A program made the translations under genes and the position numbers. From Sporosarcina ureae (GTDB taxonomy: Bacteria > Bacillota > Bacilli > Bacillales_A > Planococcaceae), in assembly GCF_002109325.1 (NCBI RefSeq), contig NZ_CP015348.1, positions 709,501-773,500 on the forward strand: a DNA stretch of 64,000 bases, in the 5' to 3' direction. Positions 8,459 through 17,289 of the stretch are shown here, one piece after another. Positions within the stretch are counted from its first letter, which is position 1, and each line of letters opens with the position of its first letter. The notes beneath the pieces were generated by a model. It was not told the DNA's origin, did no database searches, and saw only the letters and a list, made by a program, of their open reading frames with translations.

Positions 8459-9811
8459 TTACACATTTGTTGTGGAAAGATTATGTTTCTTGATGAACTC
8501 TGTTAGTACAGTTTCAAGATTTGGAGTACCGATTTCATCTAAGTCATAATAAACACGTGTACATGGCTTATTGATATTGATGACACGTGAAAGATCCATT
8601 GGTGTTCCAATAATCACTGCATCTACATCTGCCGCATTGATAGTAGCTTCAAGGTCTTTTAACTGCTCATCACCGTAGCCCATAGCCGGTAAGATGTTTT
8701 CGATATGCTGATACTTTTCGAACGTTGTGATTAGGCTTCCTACCGCAAATGGGCGCGGATCAACAATTTCAGCTGCTCCAAGACGTTGCGCTGCGATGAC
8801 TCCAGCACCTAGCTTCATTTCACCGTGAGTTAATGTCGGACCGTCTTCAACAATCAGTACACGCTTGCCTTTGATGATTTCAGGATTGTCTACAGAGATT
8901 TTTGATTCTGCTTTAATGATGGTACTATTTGGTGCTGCAAATTTAATGTTATTTTCCACCGTTTGAATCGCTTTTTCCGATGCACTGTCGATTTTATTGA
9001 TAATTGATACGTCTGTTGTGCGCAAGCAAACTTCACCTGGATAGTATTTCAACTCATGGCCTGGACGGTGTGGATCAAGAACTGTGATCGCCAAGTCCGG
9101 CTCGTAGAATGAAAAGTCGTTGTTTCCACCATCCCAAAGGATTACGTCACAGCCGTCAGGATCATTTTCAGCTGCGTCAAGAATGTCTTGGTAATCTACC
9201 CCTGCATAGATGATATTACCACGGTCAACGTGCGGCTCGTATTCTTCCATTTCTTCAATCGTACATTTATGTTTTTTGAAGTCTTCTACTGTTGCATAAC
9301 GCTGTACACGTTGTTCAGCCAAATCGCCATAAGGCATTGGGTGACGGATCGCTACTACTTTCAAGTCATGCTCAAGCAATGTTTCGATAATTTTACGTGA
9401 CGTCTGACTCTTCCCTGTTCCTGTTCTAACTGCACAAACAGAAATAACGGGTTTATTACTTTTGATCATCGTTGCTTTTGATCCAAGTAATGTAAAGTTA
9501 GCTCCAGCCGAGTTCACAATTGCGCCAATTCCCATCACTTTATCGTAGCTTAGGTCACTATAAGAGAATACACATTCATCTACTTCTAGTTCTTTGATTA
9601 ATTCAGGTAGCTGATCTTGTGAGTAGATCGGAATTCCTTCTGGATATAATTCGCCAGCCAATTCAGTCGGATATTTACGTCCATCGATATCTGGAATTTG
9701 TGTCGCTGTAAATGCCACGACATTGTATTCTTCTTTACCGCGGTAATATGTATTGAAATTGTGGAAGTCTCTTCCTGCTGCACCAATAATAATTATATTT
9801 TTTGTTTTCAT
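8459..9811 (-). CDS. Cyclic 2,3-diphosphoglycerate synthetase-like P-loop protein
   Basis: A 450-residue protein of the COG2403 type. An N-terminal nucleotide-binding domain (KNIIIIGAAGRDFHNFN) is followed by a P-loop, RTGTGKSQTSRK, near residues 129-140, then VILWDGGNNDFSFYEPD and LIVEDGPTLTHGEMKLGAGV, all typical of archaeal cyclic 2,3-diphosphoglycerate synthetase and bacterial relatives often annotated as GTPases. The real bacterial substrate is unclear. I start at ATG 9811: GGAGAG lies upstream, and a promoter (TTGTAT, 17 bp, TATAAT) has its -10 at 9845-9850, so the longer frame from 9856 would start inside the promoter. Single-gene unit. Confidence 0.8.
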   Translation of the reverse strand: MKTKNIIIIGAAGRDFHNFNTYYRGKEEYNVVAFTATQIPDIDGRKYPTELAGELYPEGIPIYSQDQLPELIKELEVDECVFSYSDLSYDKVMGIGAIVNSAGANFTLLGSKATMIKSNKPVISVCAVRTGTGKSQTSRKIIETLLEHDLKVVAIRHPMPYGDLAEQRVQRYATVEDFKKHKCTIEEMEEYEPHVDRGNIIYAGVDYQDILDAAENDPDGCDVILWDGGNNDFSFYEPDLAITVLDPHRPGHELKYYPGEVCLRTTDVSIINKIDSASEKAIQTVENNIKFAAPNSTIIKAESKISVDNPEIIKGKRVLIVEDGPTLTHGEMKLGAGVIAAQRLGAAEIVDPRPFAVGSLITTFEKYQHIENILPAMGYGDEQLKDLEATINAADVDAVIIGTPMDLSRVININKPCTRVYYDLDEIGTPNLETVLTEFIKKHNLSTTNV

Positions 9812-9844
9812 AAGTTTATCTCTCCAATCAAGCTTCTTTTTATT

Positions 9845-9873
9845 ATTATAAGGCAATGTGTATAAAAATACAA
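9845..9873 (-). promoter_or_regulatory. Sigma-A promoter of the 8459-9811 gene
   Basis: On the minus strand: -35 TTGTAT (9868-9873), 17-bp spacer, -10 TATAAT (9845-9850). The expected transcript starts near 9838, just ahead of the ribosome binding site. Confidence 0.65.
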
Positions 9874-9991
9874 TAGATAAAGTTTAAAATACATAAATTC
9901 GTATACATATACATTCAAAAATTATGTCACATATTGTCACAATCGTTCATATAACAACGTTTTGAGTATCCTTTTATATATTGACGACAAG

Positions 9992-10022
9992 AAAAAGCCA
10001 TTCAGAATCGAATGGCCTTTTT
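9992..10022 (-). terminator. Terminator of the his operon
   Basis: Stem GAATGGC / GCCATTC extended by A/T runs (AAAAAGCCATTC ... GAATGGCCTTTTT), immediately after the hisC stop. Confidence 0.8.
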
Positions 10023-10030
10023 CAGTTTAT

Positions 10031-11092
10031 TCATTTAGTAAGTTGTTTAAGCACTTCAAACAGTGTATTCATCTGGTTGTCAGTACCAATGGAAATACGT
10101 ATATAATCACGAATACCTTCTTGATCGAAGTGACGAACTAATATTCCACGGTCTTTTAACAGTTGGTATAATACTTTTGCTTCCTTGTGTAAAGGCTTTG
10201 CAAAGACGAAATTCGCGTCTGAAGGTAGTACTTCGAAACCTAACTCTTTCAACATATGGACTGCTGATTCACGAGTGCGAATGATTTTATTCGTACTTTC
10301 TGTAAAGTATGCATGATCTACAAATGCCGCAGTAGCACCAGCCATTGCCAAACGATCAATCGTGTACGAATTGAACGAATCTTTAATACGCGTTAAACCA
10401 GCAATCAATTCAGGTTGTCCTAATGCAAATCCGATACGTAGTCCTGCTAGCGCACGAGATTTAGACGTCGTTTGAATGACTAATAAATTCGCATAACGAT
10501 CGATCAATTTCATAGCGGATGGACCTGCAAAATCAATATATGCTTCATCAATGATGACAATCTGATCAGGATTATTTTTCAAGATATCCTCGATTACATC
10601 CAATTCTGCATAAATACTCGTAGGTGCATTGGGATTCGGTATAATGACTCCGCCTGGTGAATTATAAAATTGCTTTTTAGGAAGTGTGAAATCATTATTC
10701 AGCGGCACTTTTTCGAATGAAATATTGAATAGCTTGGAATAGACCGGATAAAAGCTATAGCTGATTTCCGGAAATTTAATAGTTTTTCCTGGTTCGAAAA
10801 ATGCCATGAAAGAAAATGCCAGCACTTCATCAGATCCATTACCTACGAAGACATTTTCTTTTGTCAGACCATATGTTTCCGCAATCGCGTGACGCAATGG
10901 GTCCACTGTAGGTGATGGATAACGCTGTAATGTATTTCCATTCAGTTCTGATTGGATCGCTTCTAAGACTTTCGGACTTGGCGGATAAGGATTTTCATTC
11001 GTATTCAATTTAATGATATCTGGCTGATTCAACTGCTCACCCGGAACATAAGGTTCTGTACGGCGTGCAACTGTGCTCAGAAATCTACTCAT
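10031..11092 (-). CDS. hisC: Histidinol-phosphate aminotransferase
   Basis: A 353-residue PLP enzyme of aminotransferase class I/II that converts imidazole acetol-phosphate to histidinol-phosphate. Family marks: [15 protein letters not shown] at the N-terminus, [26 protein letters not shown], and the Schiff-base lysine in [15 protein letters not shown] start at ATG 11092 (AAGGAAG upstream); the longer frame to 11125 reads into hisIE. The ATG overlaps the hisIE stop, so the two are coupled. It closes the his operon, unlike B. subtilis, where hisC sits in the trp operon. It may also serve aromatic amino acid synthesis. Confidence 0.93.
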   Translation of the reverse strand: MSRFLSTVARRTEPYVPGEQLNQPDIIKLNTNENPYPPSPKVLEAIQSELNGNTLQRYPSPTVDPLRHAIAETYGLTKENVFVGNGSDEVLAFSFMAFFEPGKTIKFPEISYSFYPVYSKLFNISFEKVPLNNDFTLPKKQFYNSPGGVIIPNPNAPTSIYAELDVIEDILKNNPDQIVIIDEAYIDFAGPSAMKLIDRYANLLVIQTTSKSRALAGLRIGFALGQPELIAGLTRIKDSFNSYTIDRLAMAGATAAFVDHAYFTESTNKIIRTRESAVHMLKELGFEVLPSDANFVFAKPLHKEAKVLYQLLKDRGILVRHFDQEGIRDYIRISIGTDNQMNTLFEVLKQLTK

Positions 11093-11726
11093 TTCGCGGC
11101 ACTTCCTTTTTCGGTCGTCTCTCACGCAACACTTGCTGAACGTCCGTCAGATCCACATCAAGAATATTCATCAATACGAGTGTATGGTAGACAAGATCCG
11201 CAATTTCATTGGAGACTTCTTCTTTGTCTGCATTTTTTGCGCCGATTACGACTTCTGTAGATTCCTCTCCAACTTTTTTCAACACTTTGTCGATACCTTT
11301 ATTGAATAAATAAGTCGTATACGAACCATCTATTGGATTCGCTTTACGGTCTGCAATTTCATCTATTACTTCATAGACTACTTCACGCAATGATTCTTCT
11401 TTTTCCATTACCGTTGTGAAGAAGCAAGTCTTTTCGCCTGTGTGACAAGCAGGGCCTTGTGGTGTTACTTGTAAAAGAATTGTATCTTGATCGCAATCTA
11501 CAGAAATACGTTTTACTTGTTGTGTGTTCCCCGACGTTGCGCCTTTATTCCATAGTTCTTGTCTTGAACGGCTATAAAACCATGTTTGATTTGTTTCGAT
11601 TGTTTTTTCAATGGACTCTTTATTCATGTAAGCAAGCATTAGGACTTCCCCTGTGCGATCATCTTGTACAACTGCTGGGATTAGACCTTTGTCGTCGAAT
11701 TTTAATGCATGGATGTCTAGTGTCAT
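11085..11726 (-). CDS. hisIE: Bifunctional phosphoribosyl-AMP cyclohydrolase / phosphoribosyl-ATP pyrophosphatase
   Basis: A fused enzyme for steps two and three of histidine synthesis. The N-terminal HisI domain (about 1-115) has [24 protein letters not shown] with metal ligands, and GPACHTG. The C-terminal HisE domain (about 118-213) has [21 protein letters not shown] and EIADLVYH. I choose ATG 11726, which has AGGA nine bases upstream; the ATG at 11735 touches that AGGA. It overlaps the hisF stop region and the hisC start. Confidence 0.93.
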   Translation of the reverse strand: MTLDIHALKFDDKGLIPAVVQDDRTGEVLMLAYMNKESIEKTIETNQTWFYSRSRQELWNKGATSGNTQQVKRISVDCDQDTILLQVTPQGPACHTGEKTCFFTTVMEKEESLREVVYEVIDEIADRKANPIDGSYTTYLFNKGIDKVLKKVGEESTEVVIGAKNADKEEVSNEIADLVYHTLVLMNILDVDLTDVQQVLRERRPKKEVPRNE

Positions 11727-11727
11727 T

Positions 11728-12492
11728 TTAGTCATTCCTAACTGCGATATTTTCTTCTACTAAGTAATTTTTCAAATCGCGAATATTAATTTCATTAAAG
11801 TGGAATACAGATGCTGCAAGTGCTGCGGTTGCTTTTCCTTCTGTCAGTACGTCTTTAAAGTGTTCAGGTTTTCCGGCACCACCACTAGCGATGATCGGGA
11901 TATTGACTGCATCAGCCATTGCACGATTGAGTTCAAGATTATAACCATCTTTCACACCGTCTTCATCAATGCTGTTAACAACAAGTTCTCCAGCGCCAAG
12001 TCCTTCCATCTTTTTGGCCCATTCGATTGCGTCAATTCCGGTCTCTTCCATACCGCCTTTTGCGAATACAGACCACTTTCCTTCGCCAACTTGTCGAACG
12101 TCCATAGACAGCATTACACGATCAGAGCCGTATTTATCTGCAACTTCTTTAATCAAACCTGGATTCGTCAAGGCTGCACTATTGATCGAAATTTTATTAC
12201 CGCCCAGTTCAAATACTTTATCTACATCTTCGAGCGTACGAATGCCGCCACCTACGATGAATGGGATCGGTACTTCCTTGGCAATTTCCTCAATTAAATC
12301 GAGGAACATACCACGATTTTTCGTCGATGCCGAAATGTCATAGAAGACGAGTTCATCTGCACCATCTGCAACATACTTTTTTGCTAATGTTAGGGGATCT
12401 GCTACTTCCTGAACGTCTAGAAATTTCTTTCCTTTTACAACTTTACGATTATCTACGTCTAAACACGGAATGATCTTTTTAGTTGTTGACAT
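11728..12492 (-). CDS. hisF: Imidazole glycerol phosphate synthase cyclase subunit
   Basis: A 254-residue TIM barrel. It starts [16 protein letters not shown], has the phosphate-binding FIVGGGIRT and IIASGGAGK, and the catalytic Asp residues in CLDVD (about residue 12) and [13 protein letters not shown] (about 130). HisF makes imidazole glycerol phosphate and AICAR from PRFAR using ammonia that normally comes through the partner HisH (glutaminase). hisH is absent from this operon. GGGGGA precedes the ATG. It overlaps hisA by 14 bases. Confidence 0.95.
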   Translation of the reverse strand: MSTTKKIIPCLDVDNRKVVKGKKFLDVQEVADPLTLAKKYVADGADELVFYDISASTKNRGMFLDLIEEIAKEVPIPFIVGGGIRTLEDVDKVFELGGNKISINSAALTNPGLIKEVADKYGSDRVMLSMDVRQVGEGKWSVFAKGGMEETGIDAIEWAKKMEGLGAGELVVNSIDEDGVKDGYNLELNRAMADAVNIPIIASGGAGKPEHFKDVLTEGKATAALAASVFHFNEINIRDLKNYLVEENIAVRND

Positions 12493-13204
12493 GACTGTCG
12501 TCCCCCAATAATTTTTTTAAGGATAGTTTACCTTCGTATAATGCTTTCCCGATAATAGCGCCGTACATGTCTGAAGCAGCAAGTTTTTTGATATCTTCTT
12601 CTGTAGATACACCACCTGAAGCGATAATGTCGATGGCAGATGCGTCATCCATGATTTTCAGTTCTTCAAAGTTTGGTCCTTGGAGCATGCCGTCTTTCAT
12701 GATATCCGTGTAGACCACTGTTTTGACGCCGATTTTCGCAAGGTCTTGTAGTAGATCGACTGCTTTGACGTCACTTGTTTCTGTCCAGCCGTCTGTTGCG
12801 ACGAAGCCATTACGTGCGTCGATCGATACAGCAATTTTGTCGTCGTGTTTTTCAACAGCTCTTTTAAGAAATTCCGGGTCTTGAATCGCTGCAGTACCGA
12901 TAATAACACGTGCAACACCATTTGCGATGTGTGAGTCGACGATTTCCATGTTGCGGATTCCGCCGCCTACTTGAACGGGTACGTTGACTGCTTTGGCGAT
13001 GGCTTCGATCGCTTGTTTATTGGCAGAATTGCCTGTTTTTGCACCGTCTAGATCTACGACGTGGATGTATTCGGCTCCTTGGCTTTGCCATTCTTGCGCC
13101 ATGTTGGTTGGTGAATCATTGTAGATTATTTCTTGTGCGTAGTCGCCTTGAATGAGGCGGACGCATTTGCCGTCTCTAATGTCGATTGCTGGGAATAAAA
13201 TCAT
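12479..13204 (-). CDS. hisA: ProFAR isomerase
   Basis: A 241-residue TIM barrel, phosphoribosylformimino-5-aminoimidazole carboxamide ribotide isomerase. It starts ILFPAIDIRDGKCVRLIQGDY, has the catalytic Asp in AIDIRDG and in TDIMKDGMLQGPN, and phosphate-binding VQVGGGIR and IIASGGVST. Start ATG 13204 has GGAGG eight bases upstream; the TTG at 13207 is too close. The gene is cut off from hisB by 215 bases holding a palindromic repeat, where hisH would be expected. Confidence 0.95.
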   Translation of the reverse strand: MILFPAIDIRDGKCVRLIQGDYAQEIIYNDSPTNMAQEWQSQGAEYIHVVDLDGAKTGNSANKQAIEAIAKAVNVPVQVGGGIRNMEIVDSHIANGVARVIIGTAAIQDPEFLKRAVEKHDDKIAVSIDARNGFVATDGWTETSDVKAVDLLQDLAKIGVKTVVYTDIMKDGMLQGPNFEELKIMDDASAIDIIASGGVSTEEDIKKLAASDMYGAIIGKALYEGKLSLKKLLGDDSHVNN

Positions 13205-13244
13205 CAACTAGTCCTCCTAATAAATGAAATAAGCGTTAAGCGCC

Positions 13245-13365
13245 GTTGATCTGCACTCCGGGTGGACGCTTTCCTGCGGGCATGGCTTGAGCCTCCTCGC
13301 TTCGCTGTGGGGTCTCAAGACTCATGCTATTCCCGCGGGAGTCGCCACCCTCCGTTCCGATCAAC
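13245..13365. repeat. 121-bp imperfect palindromic repeat in place of hisH
   Basis: The element is bounded by GTTGAT (13245-13250) and ATCAAC (13360-13365). Within it, GGGTGG / CCACCC, CCTGCGGG / CCCGCGGG and CTTGAG / CTCAAG face each other across a CTCGCTTCGCTG centre. It is far richer in G+C than its surroundings and would fold into one long hairpin in RNA. Very similar GC-rich palindromes are scattered between genes in many Bacillales genomes, in my recollection. Here it lies inside the his operon between hisB and hisA. No open frame crosses it. Confidence 0.8.
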
Positions 13366-13419
13366 TAGAATGCTCTAAAAACAAAGAAAGTTTATACTCT
13401 AAACCGATAAACACATTAA

Positions 13420-14004
13420 TTACAATGACCCTTTAGTAGAAGGAACACCTTTTATTTCTGGGTTCATTGCGCTGGCGTCGCGTAGGGCGCGGCCGAAGCT
13501 TTTGAATACGGATTCGATGATGTGATGTGTATTTTTTCCGTAGTCCAAGTTAATGTGTAATGTGATTTTAGCGTTGTTTGTGAATGCTAGGAAGAATTCT
13601 TCGACTAGTTCTGTGTCGAATTCGCCTACTTTGTCTTTCATTCCTTCTACGTTAAAGACGAGGAATGAGCGACCGCTTATATCGATCGATGCAGTGGATA
13701 GAGCTTCGTCCATTGGTGTGGATACAAGGCCGAAGCGTTCTATTCCTTCTTTTGTACCGATGCATTGGTTGAATAATTGTCCGAGTACGATACCTACGTC
13801 TTCTACTGAATGGTGTTGGTCTACTTCAATGTCGCCGTCGCATGTCACGGATAGATCGAAGCGCCCGTGTTTTGCGAATGCCGTCAGCATGTGGTCAAAG
13901 AATCCGACGCCGGTATTGATATTCGTCTCTCCTGTGCCGTCTAGTGAAAATTCCATTTCAATTGATGTTTCGCCTGTCTTACGTGTGAGTTGTTGTTTTC
14001 GCAT
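13420..14004 (-). CDS. hisB: Imidazoleglycerol-phosphate dehydratase
   Basis: A 194-residue manganese enzyme, full length and monofunctional. It has GVGFFDHMLTAFAKHG, VDQHHSVEDVG with metal-binding histidines, RFG, and KNTHHIIESVFKSFGRALRDA, ending in the usual STKGSL. It acts directly after HisF. Its ATG overlaps the hisD stop (TAATG). After its stop comes a 215-base gap to hisA, the only break in the operon. Confidence 0.95.
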   Translation of the reverse strand: MRKQQLTRKTGETSIEMEFSLDGTGETNINTGVGFFDHMLTAFAKHGRFDLSVTCDGDIEVDQHHSVEDVGIVLGQLFNQCIGTKEGIERFGLVSTPMDEALSTASIDISGRSFLVFNVEGMKDKVGEFDTELVEEFFLAFTNNAKITLHINLDYGKNTHHIIESVFKSFGRALRDASAMNPEIKGVPSTKGSL

Positions 14005-15284
14005 TAGAATCCTGCCTTTCGTACTTTGATCGAATTGGCGTGTCCTGTTAATTGTTCGGCATTTGCCAATACTATGATGTCATCTGCCACTTCTGCCAAA
14101 GCATTCTCAGAATAATAGATAATACTCGACTTTTTCATGAAATCATACACACCTAACGGAGAAGAGAACGCTGCGGTTCCGCTTGTTGGCAATGTGTGAT
14201 TAGGTCCTGCCATATAATCCCCTAACGCTTCAGGTGAGTGCTGTCCTAGGAAAATGGCGCCTGCGTTTCGTATAGCAGCCAAGTGTTCCATTGGATTGTC
14301 AATCATGAGTTCCAAGTGTTCAGGTGCCAATCGGTTAACGATATCAAATGCTTCTTGCAATGAATCGACAACAATAATGCGTCCGAATTGCTCAATAGAC
14401 TGTGACGCAATTTCCTTACGAACAAGATCGGCAAGCTGACGGTCCACTTCTTTTGAGAGCTTGTCCGCAAACGATTGGCAAGTAGTGATGCAAACTGCTG
14501 CTGCCCGCTCATCGTGTTCTGCTTGAGATAGTAAATCTGCTGCCGCATAAACTGGATTCGTATTCGTATCGGCCACGACACAAATTTCACTTGGTCCTGC
14601 AATCATATCAATGGCTACATCACCGAACACCCATTTTTTCGCACGAGCAACATATGCATTACCAGGTCCAGTAATTTTAACAACCTTTTCAATCGTCTCT
14701 GTACCGTACGCTAACGCAGCTATCGCTTGTGCACCACCTACTTTATAGATACGATGAACGCCCGCTTCTTTCGCTGCGACCAATACGTGTGGATTGATTT
14801 TGCCATCACGTTGTGGCGGTGTCACCATGGTAATCTGCCGTACTCCTGCAATCTTTGCTGGTAGTGCATTCATTAAAACGGTTGATGGGTAAGCCGCTTT
14901 TCCCCCTGGAACGTAAAGTCCCACGCTGTCTATCGGAGTAACTTTCTGACCGAGCATGATTCCTTCGTTTGGATTTAAGAACCAAGATTGTTCTTTTTGT
15001 GCTTCGTGATATGTCGTAATTCGCTTTTTTGCCGAGCGCAGTGCACGATAGAAATCCTCTGTAACGGCTTGTTCCGCTTCATGGATTTCTGCTTCTGTGA
15101 CCAATAAGCTTTCTAGCTTTACTCCATCAAAACGTTCAGTGAAATCTAGAACGGCTGTATCACCTTCGGAACGAACTTTATCGATAATTTTTAGGACATT
15201 ACGGTCAAATTCCAAATCAGGTTGACTAGAATCATCGCGTTTTAGCAGTTCCTCAGTGAATTCAGCTCCACGAATAATCTTCAT
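14004..15284 (-). CDS. hisD: Histidinol dehydrogenase
   Basis: A 426-residue zinc enzyme that oxidises histidinol to histidine with two NAD. Marks: VGLYVPGGKAAYPSTVLMNALPA in part, GGAQAIAALAYGTE, the TGPGNAYV loop, the IAGPSE motif, DLLSQAEHDERA, and GPNHTLPTSGTA near the C-terminus. GGAGG lies seven bases before the ATG. It overlaps hisG by four bases. Confidence 0.95.
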   Translation of the reverse strand: MKIIRGAEFTEELLKRDDSSQPDLEFDRNVLKIIDKVRSEGDTAVLDFTERFDGVKLESLLVTEAEIHEAEQAVTEDFYRALRSAKKRITTYHEAQKEQSWFLNPNEGIMLGQKVTPIDSVGLYVPGGKAAYPSTVLMNALPAKIAGVRQITMVTPPQRDGKINPHVLVAAKEAGVHRIYKVGGAQAIAALAYGTETIEKVVKITGPGNAYVARAKKWVFGDVAIDMIAGPSEICVVADTNTNPVYAAADLLSQAEHDERAAAVCITTCQSFADKLSKEVDRQLADLVRKEIASQSIEQFGRIIVVDSLQEAFDIVNRLAPEHLELMIDNPMEHLAAIRNAGAIFLGQHSPEALGDYMAGPNHTLPTSGTAAFSSPLGVYDFMKKSSIIYYSENALAEVADDIIVLANAEQLTGHANSIKVRKAGF

Positions 15285-15916
15285 GAACGCACCTCCAAGC
15301 CTTCCTTCATATCTTTGATAAATTGTTGTATATCTTCAGTTTTCGTTGCATAACTCGCCTTATTCACAATCAAACGAGCACTGACATCAGCCATCTCCTG
15401 CAACACGACTAGACCATTTTCTTTTAATGTTGTACCTGTCTCAACAATATCGACAATGACATCTGACATGCCGATTAAGGGTGCAAGTTCTATTGATCCA
15501 TTCAACTTGATAATTTCTGTACGGATTCCTTTTTTATCAAAATATTCTTTCGCAACTAATGGATATTTTGAAGCAACCGTCAAGAAAGGTACATTTTCAA
15601 CTGGCGTATTGGGATATCCCGCTACTGCAAGCTTACAACGTCCGATTCCCAAGTCCAGTAATTCATAGACATCACGGGGGTCTTCCATCATGACGTCTTT
15701 ACCAACTATCCCTACATCCGCCGCGCCTTTCTCAACGTATACAGGAACATCTACTGCTTTGACAAATATTAGTTTAATCTTTTGTTTATCATCATAAATG
15801 ACAAGCTTTCGGCTCTCATCAGTGAATTCAGAGAAATGTACATCCGATTTCTCGAGGAACTTCATTGCGCGTTCCGCTGTCCGTCCTTTTGCCATTGCTA
15901 CTGTTAAATAATCCAT
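15281..15916 (-). CDS. hisG: ATP phosphoribosyltransferase, short form
   Basis: A 211-residue catalytic subunit of the first histidine enzyme, joining ATP and PRPP. It has VAMAKGRTAERAM, RKLVIYDD, ADVGIVGKD and the PRPP-binding VDIVETGTTLKENGL. The short form lacks the C-terminal regulatory domain and needs HisZ, which is encoded just upstream with a 13-base overlap. AAAGGAG precedes the ATG. Confidence 0.95.
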   Translation of the reverse strand: MDYLTVAMAKGRTAERAMKFLEKSDVHFSEFTDESRKLVIYDDKQKIKLIFVKAVDVPVYVEKGAADVGIVGKDVMMEDPRDVYELLDLGIGRCKLAVAGYPNTPVENVPFLTVASKYPLVAKEYFDKKGIRTEIIKLNGSIELAPLIGMSDVIVDIVETGTTLKENGLVVLQEMADVSARLIVNKASYATKTEDIQQFIKDMKEGLEVRS

Positions 15917-17169
15917 TCAGGTACTCCTTTCTTGCTAGCGATAAAATCAAGCAACTGCTTGAAGTCGATGAACTCTTTTGCTTCTTGTTGATCTACTAGT
16001 TTATTTTGTTGTTCTGTTAATTGAATAGTATAAAGACTGTCTGTCATATATTCCGCTTCGCCCATAGGCTTTGAAATGACACGATAATCACGTTCTCTCA
16101 ACTTGTTTGTAATATCAATTGCGTATTTGATACGACTCTCTTCATACAGTACTGTCACATCGATGCTATATCGTTCTTTCTGGCCTTTGTTAGATGAAGC
16201 TTTCACTAATGATTCGATTTCACATGCAAAACCAATTGCAGGCAATTTCACGCCAAATTCTTCACTTAATGCATCATAGCGACCACCCATCAGTACCGGC
16301 TTTCCAAAGTTCTCTACATAACCCTGGAAAATGATCCCTGAGTAATACCCCATATGATTGATTAGGCCTAGATCGATCACGATATGTTTTTTTAAGCCGT
16401 ATAGTTCAACGATATTGCATGTTTGTTGAAGATAATCGATTGCTCTCTGTGCAGATTCACTAACCTGTAAGTTTTGTAGTCTTTCAAACACTACTTCGGG
16501 CGCGCCGTATAATAAAGGCAATTGCTCGAGTACCTCTTTAATAGATGAATCAATCGATAACCTTTGCAAGAAAGGGCCTATCTCCACAACGTTTTTCGCT
16601 TGAATCAACGTTTTGAGTTCAGCTGTTTGTTCTACTGTAATGTCGGAGTCCGCGATCAATTCATTGAAAAACCCTGCATAACCGATCTCGATTTTTACAT
16701 CTGAGAAGCCAACATCACGTAATGCATGACAAGCCAGCATAATCGTTTCTGCATCTGAAGCGAGTGAACTTTTGCAATAGAATTCGACTCCTGCTTGTGT
16801 CTTACCGATACGCTCACTTTCCTGGAATGTCTGTCTGAAGACTTCTTGGACGTAATAATAACGCATTTCTTCCGGTAAGTTATCATGCAATTGGACGAGT
16901 TGCTGAGTCAATGGGATTGTGACATCGGGCCGTAATACAAGTACTTCACCCGTATAATCAATCACTTTGATCATTTCGTTTTGATTGATTGAGGTACGTA
17001 CATTAGAATACAAATCATATTGTTCAAACGCGGATGTTTTAATGCGTTTATAGCCATATGTAGTAAATCTTTTTCCTAATGTGTTAATAATCTTTTCATG
17101 CTTCTCATGTTCGTTTCCAAGAATTTCAGAATACAAAATATTTTCAACCGCCTTCCATGTGTTATACAC
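15904..17169 (-). CDS. hisZ: ATP phosphoribosyltransferase regulatory subunit
   Basis: A paralogue of histidyl-tRNA synthetase that lacks aminoacylation and gives histidine feedback control to short HisG. The class II synthetase-like core is visible: YDLYSNVRTSINQNEMIKVIDYTGE in part, VLRPDVTIPLTQQL (motif 2-like region before the RYYYVQEVFR stretch), and GGRYDALSEEFG. The length, up to 421 residues, is a little longer than usual. The GTG at 17169 has no clear ribosome binding site; TTG 17136 has AAGGCGG eleven bases upstream and may be the true start. First gene of the operon. Confidence 0.88.
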   Translation of the reverse strand: MYNTWKAVENILYSEILGNEHEKHEKIINTLGKRFTTYGYKRIKTSAFEQYDLYSNVRTSINQNEMIKVIDYTGEVLVLRPDVTIPLTQQLVQLHDNLPEEMRYYYVQEVFRQTFQESERIGKTQAGVEFYCKSSLASDAETIMLACHALRDVGFSDVKIEIGYAGFFNELIADSDITVEQTAELKTLIQAKNVVEIGPFLQRLSIDSSIKEVLEQLPLLYGAPEVVFERLQNLQVSESAQRAIDYLQQTCNIVELYGLKKHIVIDLGLINHMGYYSGIIFQGYVENFGKPVLMGGRYDALSEEFGVKLPAIGFACEIESLVKASSNKGQKERYSIDVTVLYEESRIKYAIDITNKLRERDYRVISKPMGEAEYMTDSLYTIQLTEQQNKLVDQQEAKEFIDFKQLLDFIASKKGVPEWII

Positions 17170-17201
17170 TTCACTGCTTTACCACGCTAAAGTTAATTAT
17201 T

Positions 17202-17230
17202 ACTATAATGGGTATGTAGAGTATTGTCTA
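17202..17230 (-). promoter_or_regulatory. Candidate promoter of the his operon
   Basis: Minus strand: -35 TAGACA (17225-17230), 17-bp spacer, -10 TATAGT (17202-17207). I saw no T-box or other structured leader between it and hisZ. Confidence 0.5.
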
Positions 17231-17289
17231 CTGTTAGTAGCATCATTCATCTGCTACAATATGTACTATAGAAAAGGAGACTTGAGACT

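Noticed and set aside
11800..12343. Two overlapping long plus-strand frames
   Set aside because: Both lie antisense within hisF, which is unambiguous and complete; their products resemble nothing and lack starts with ribosome binding sites.
13553..14029. A 158-residue plus-strand frame
   Set aside because: Antisense to hisB, with no plausible start signal.
17170..17289. A histidine T-box or other leader for hisZ
   Set aside because: No GGGTGG T-box sequence or long stem is seen in the 120 bases between hisZ and hisJ.
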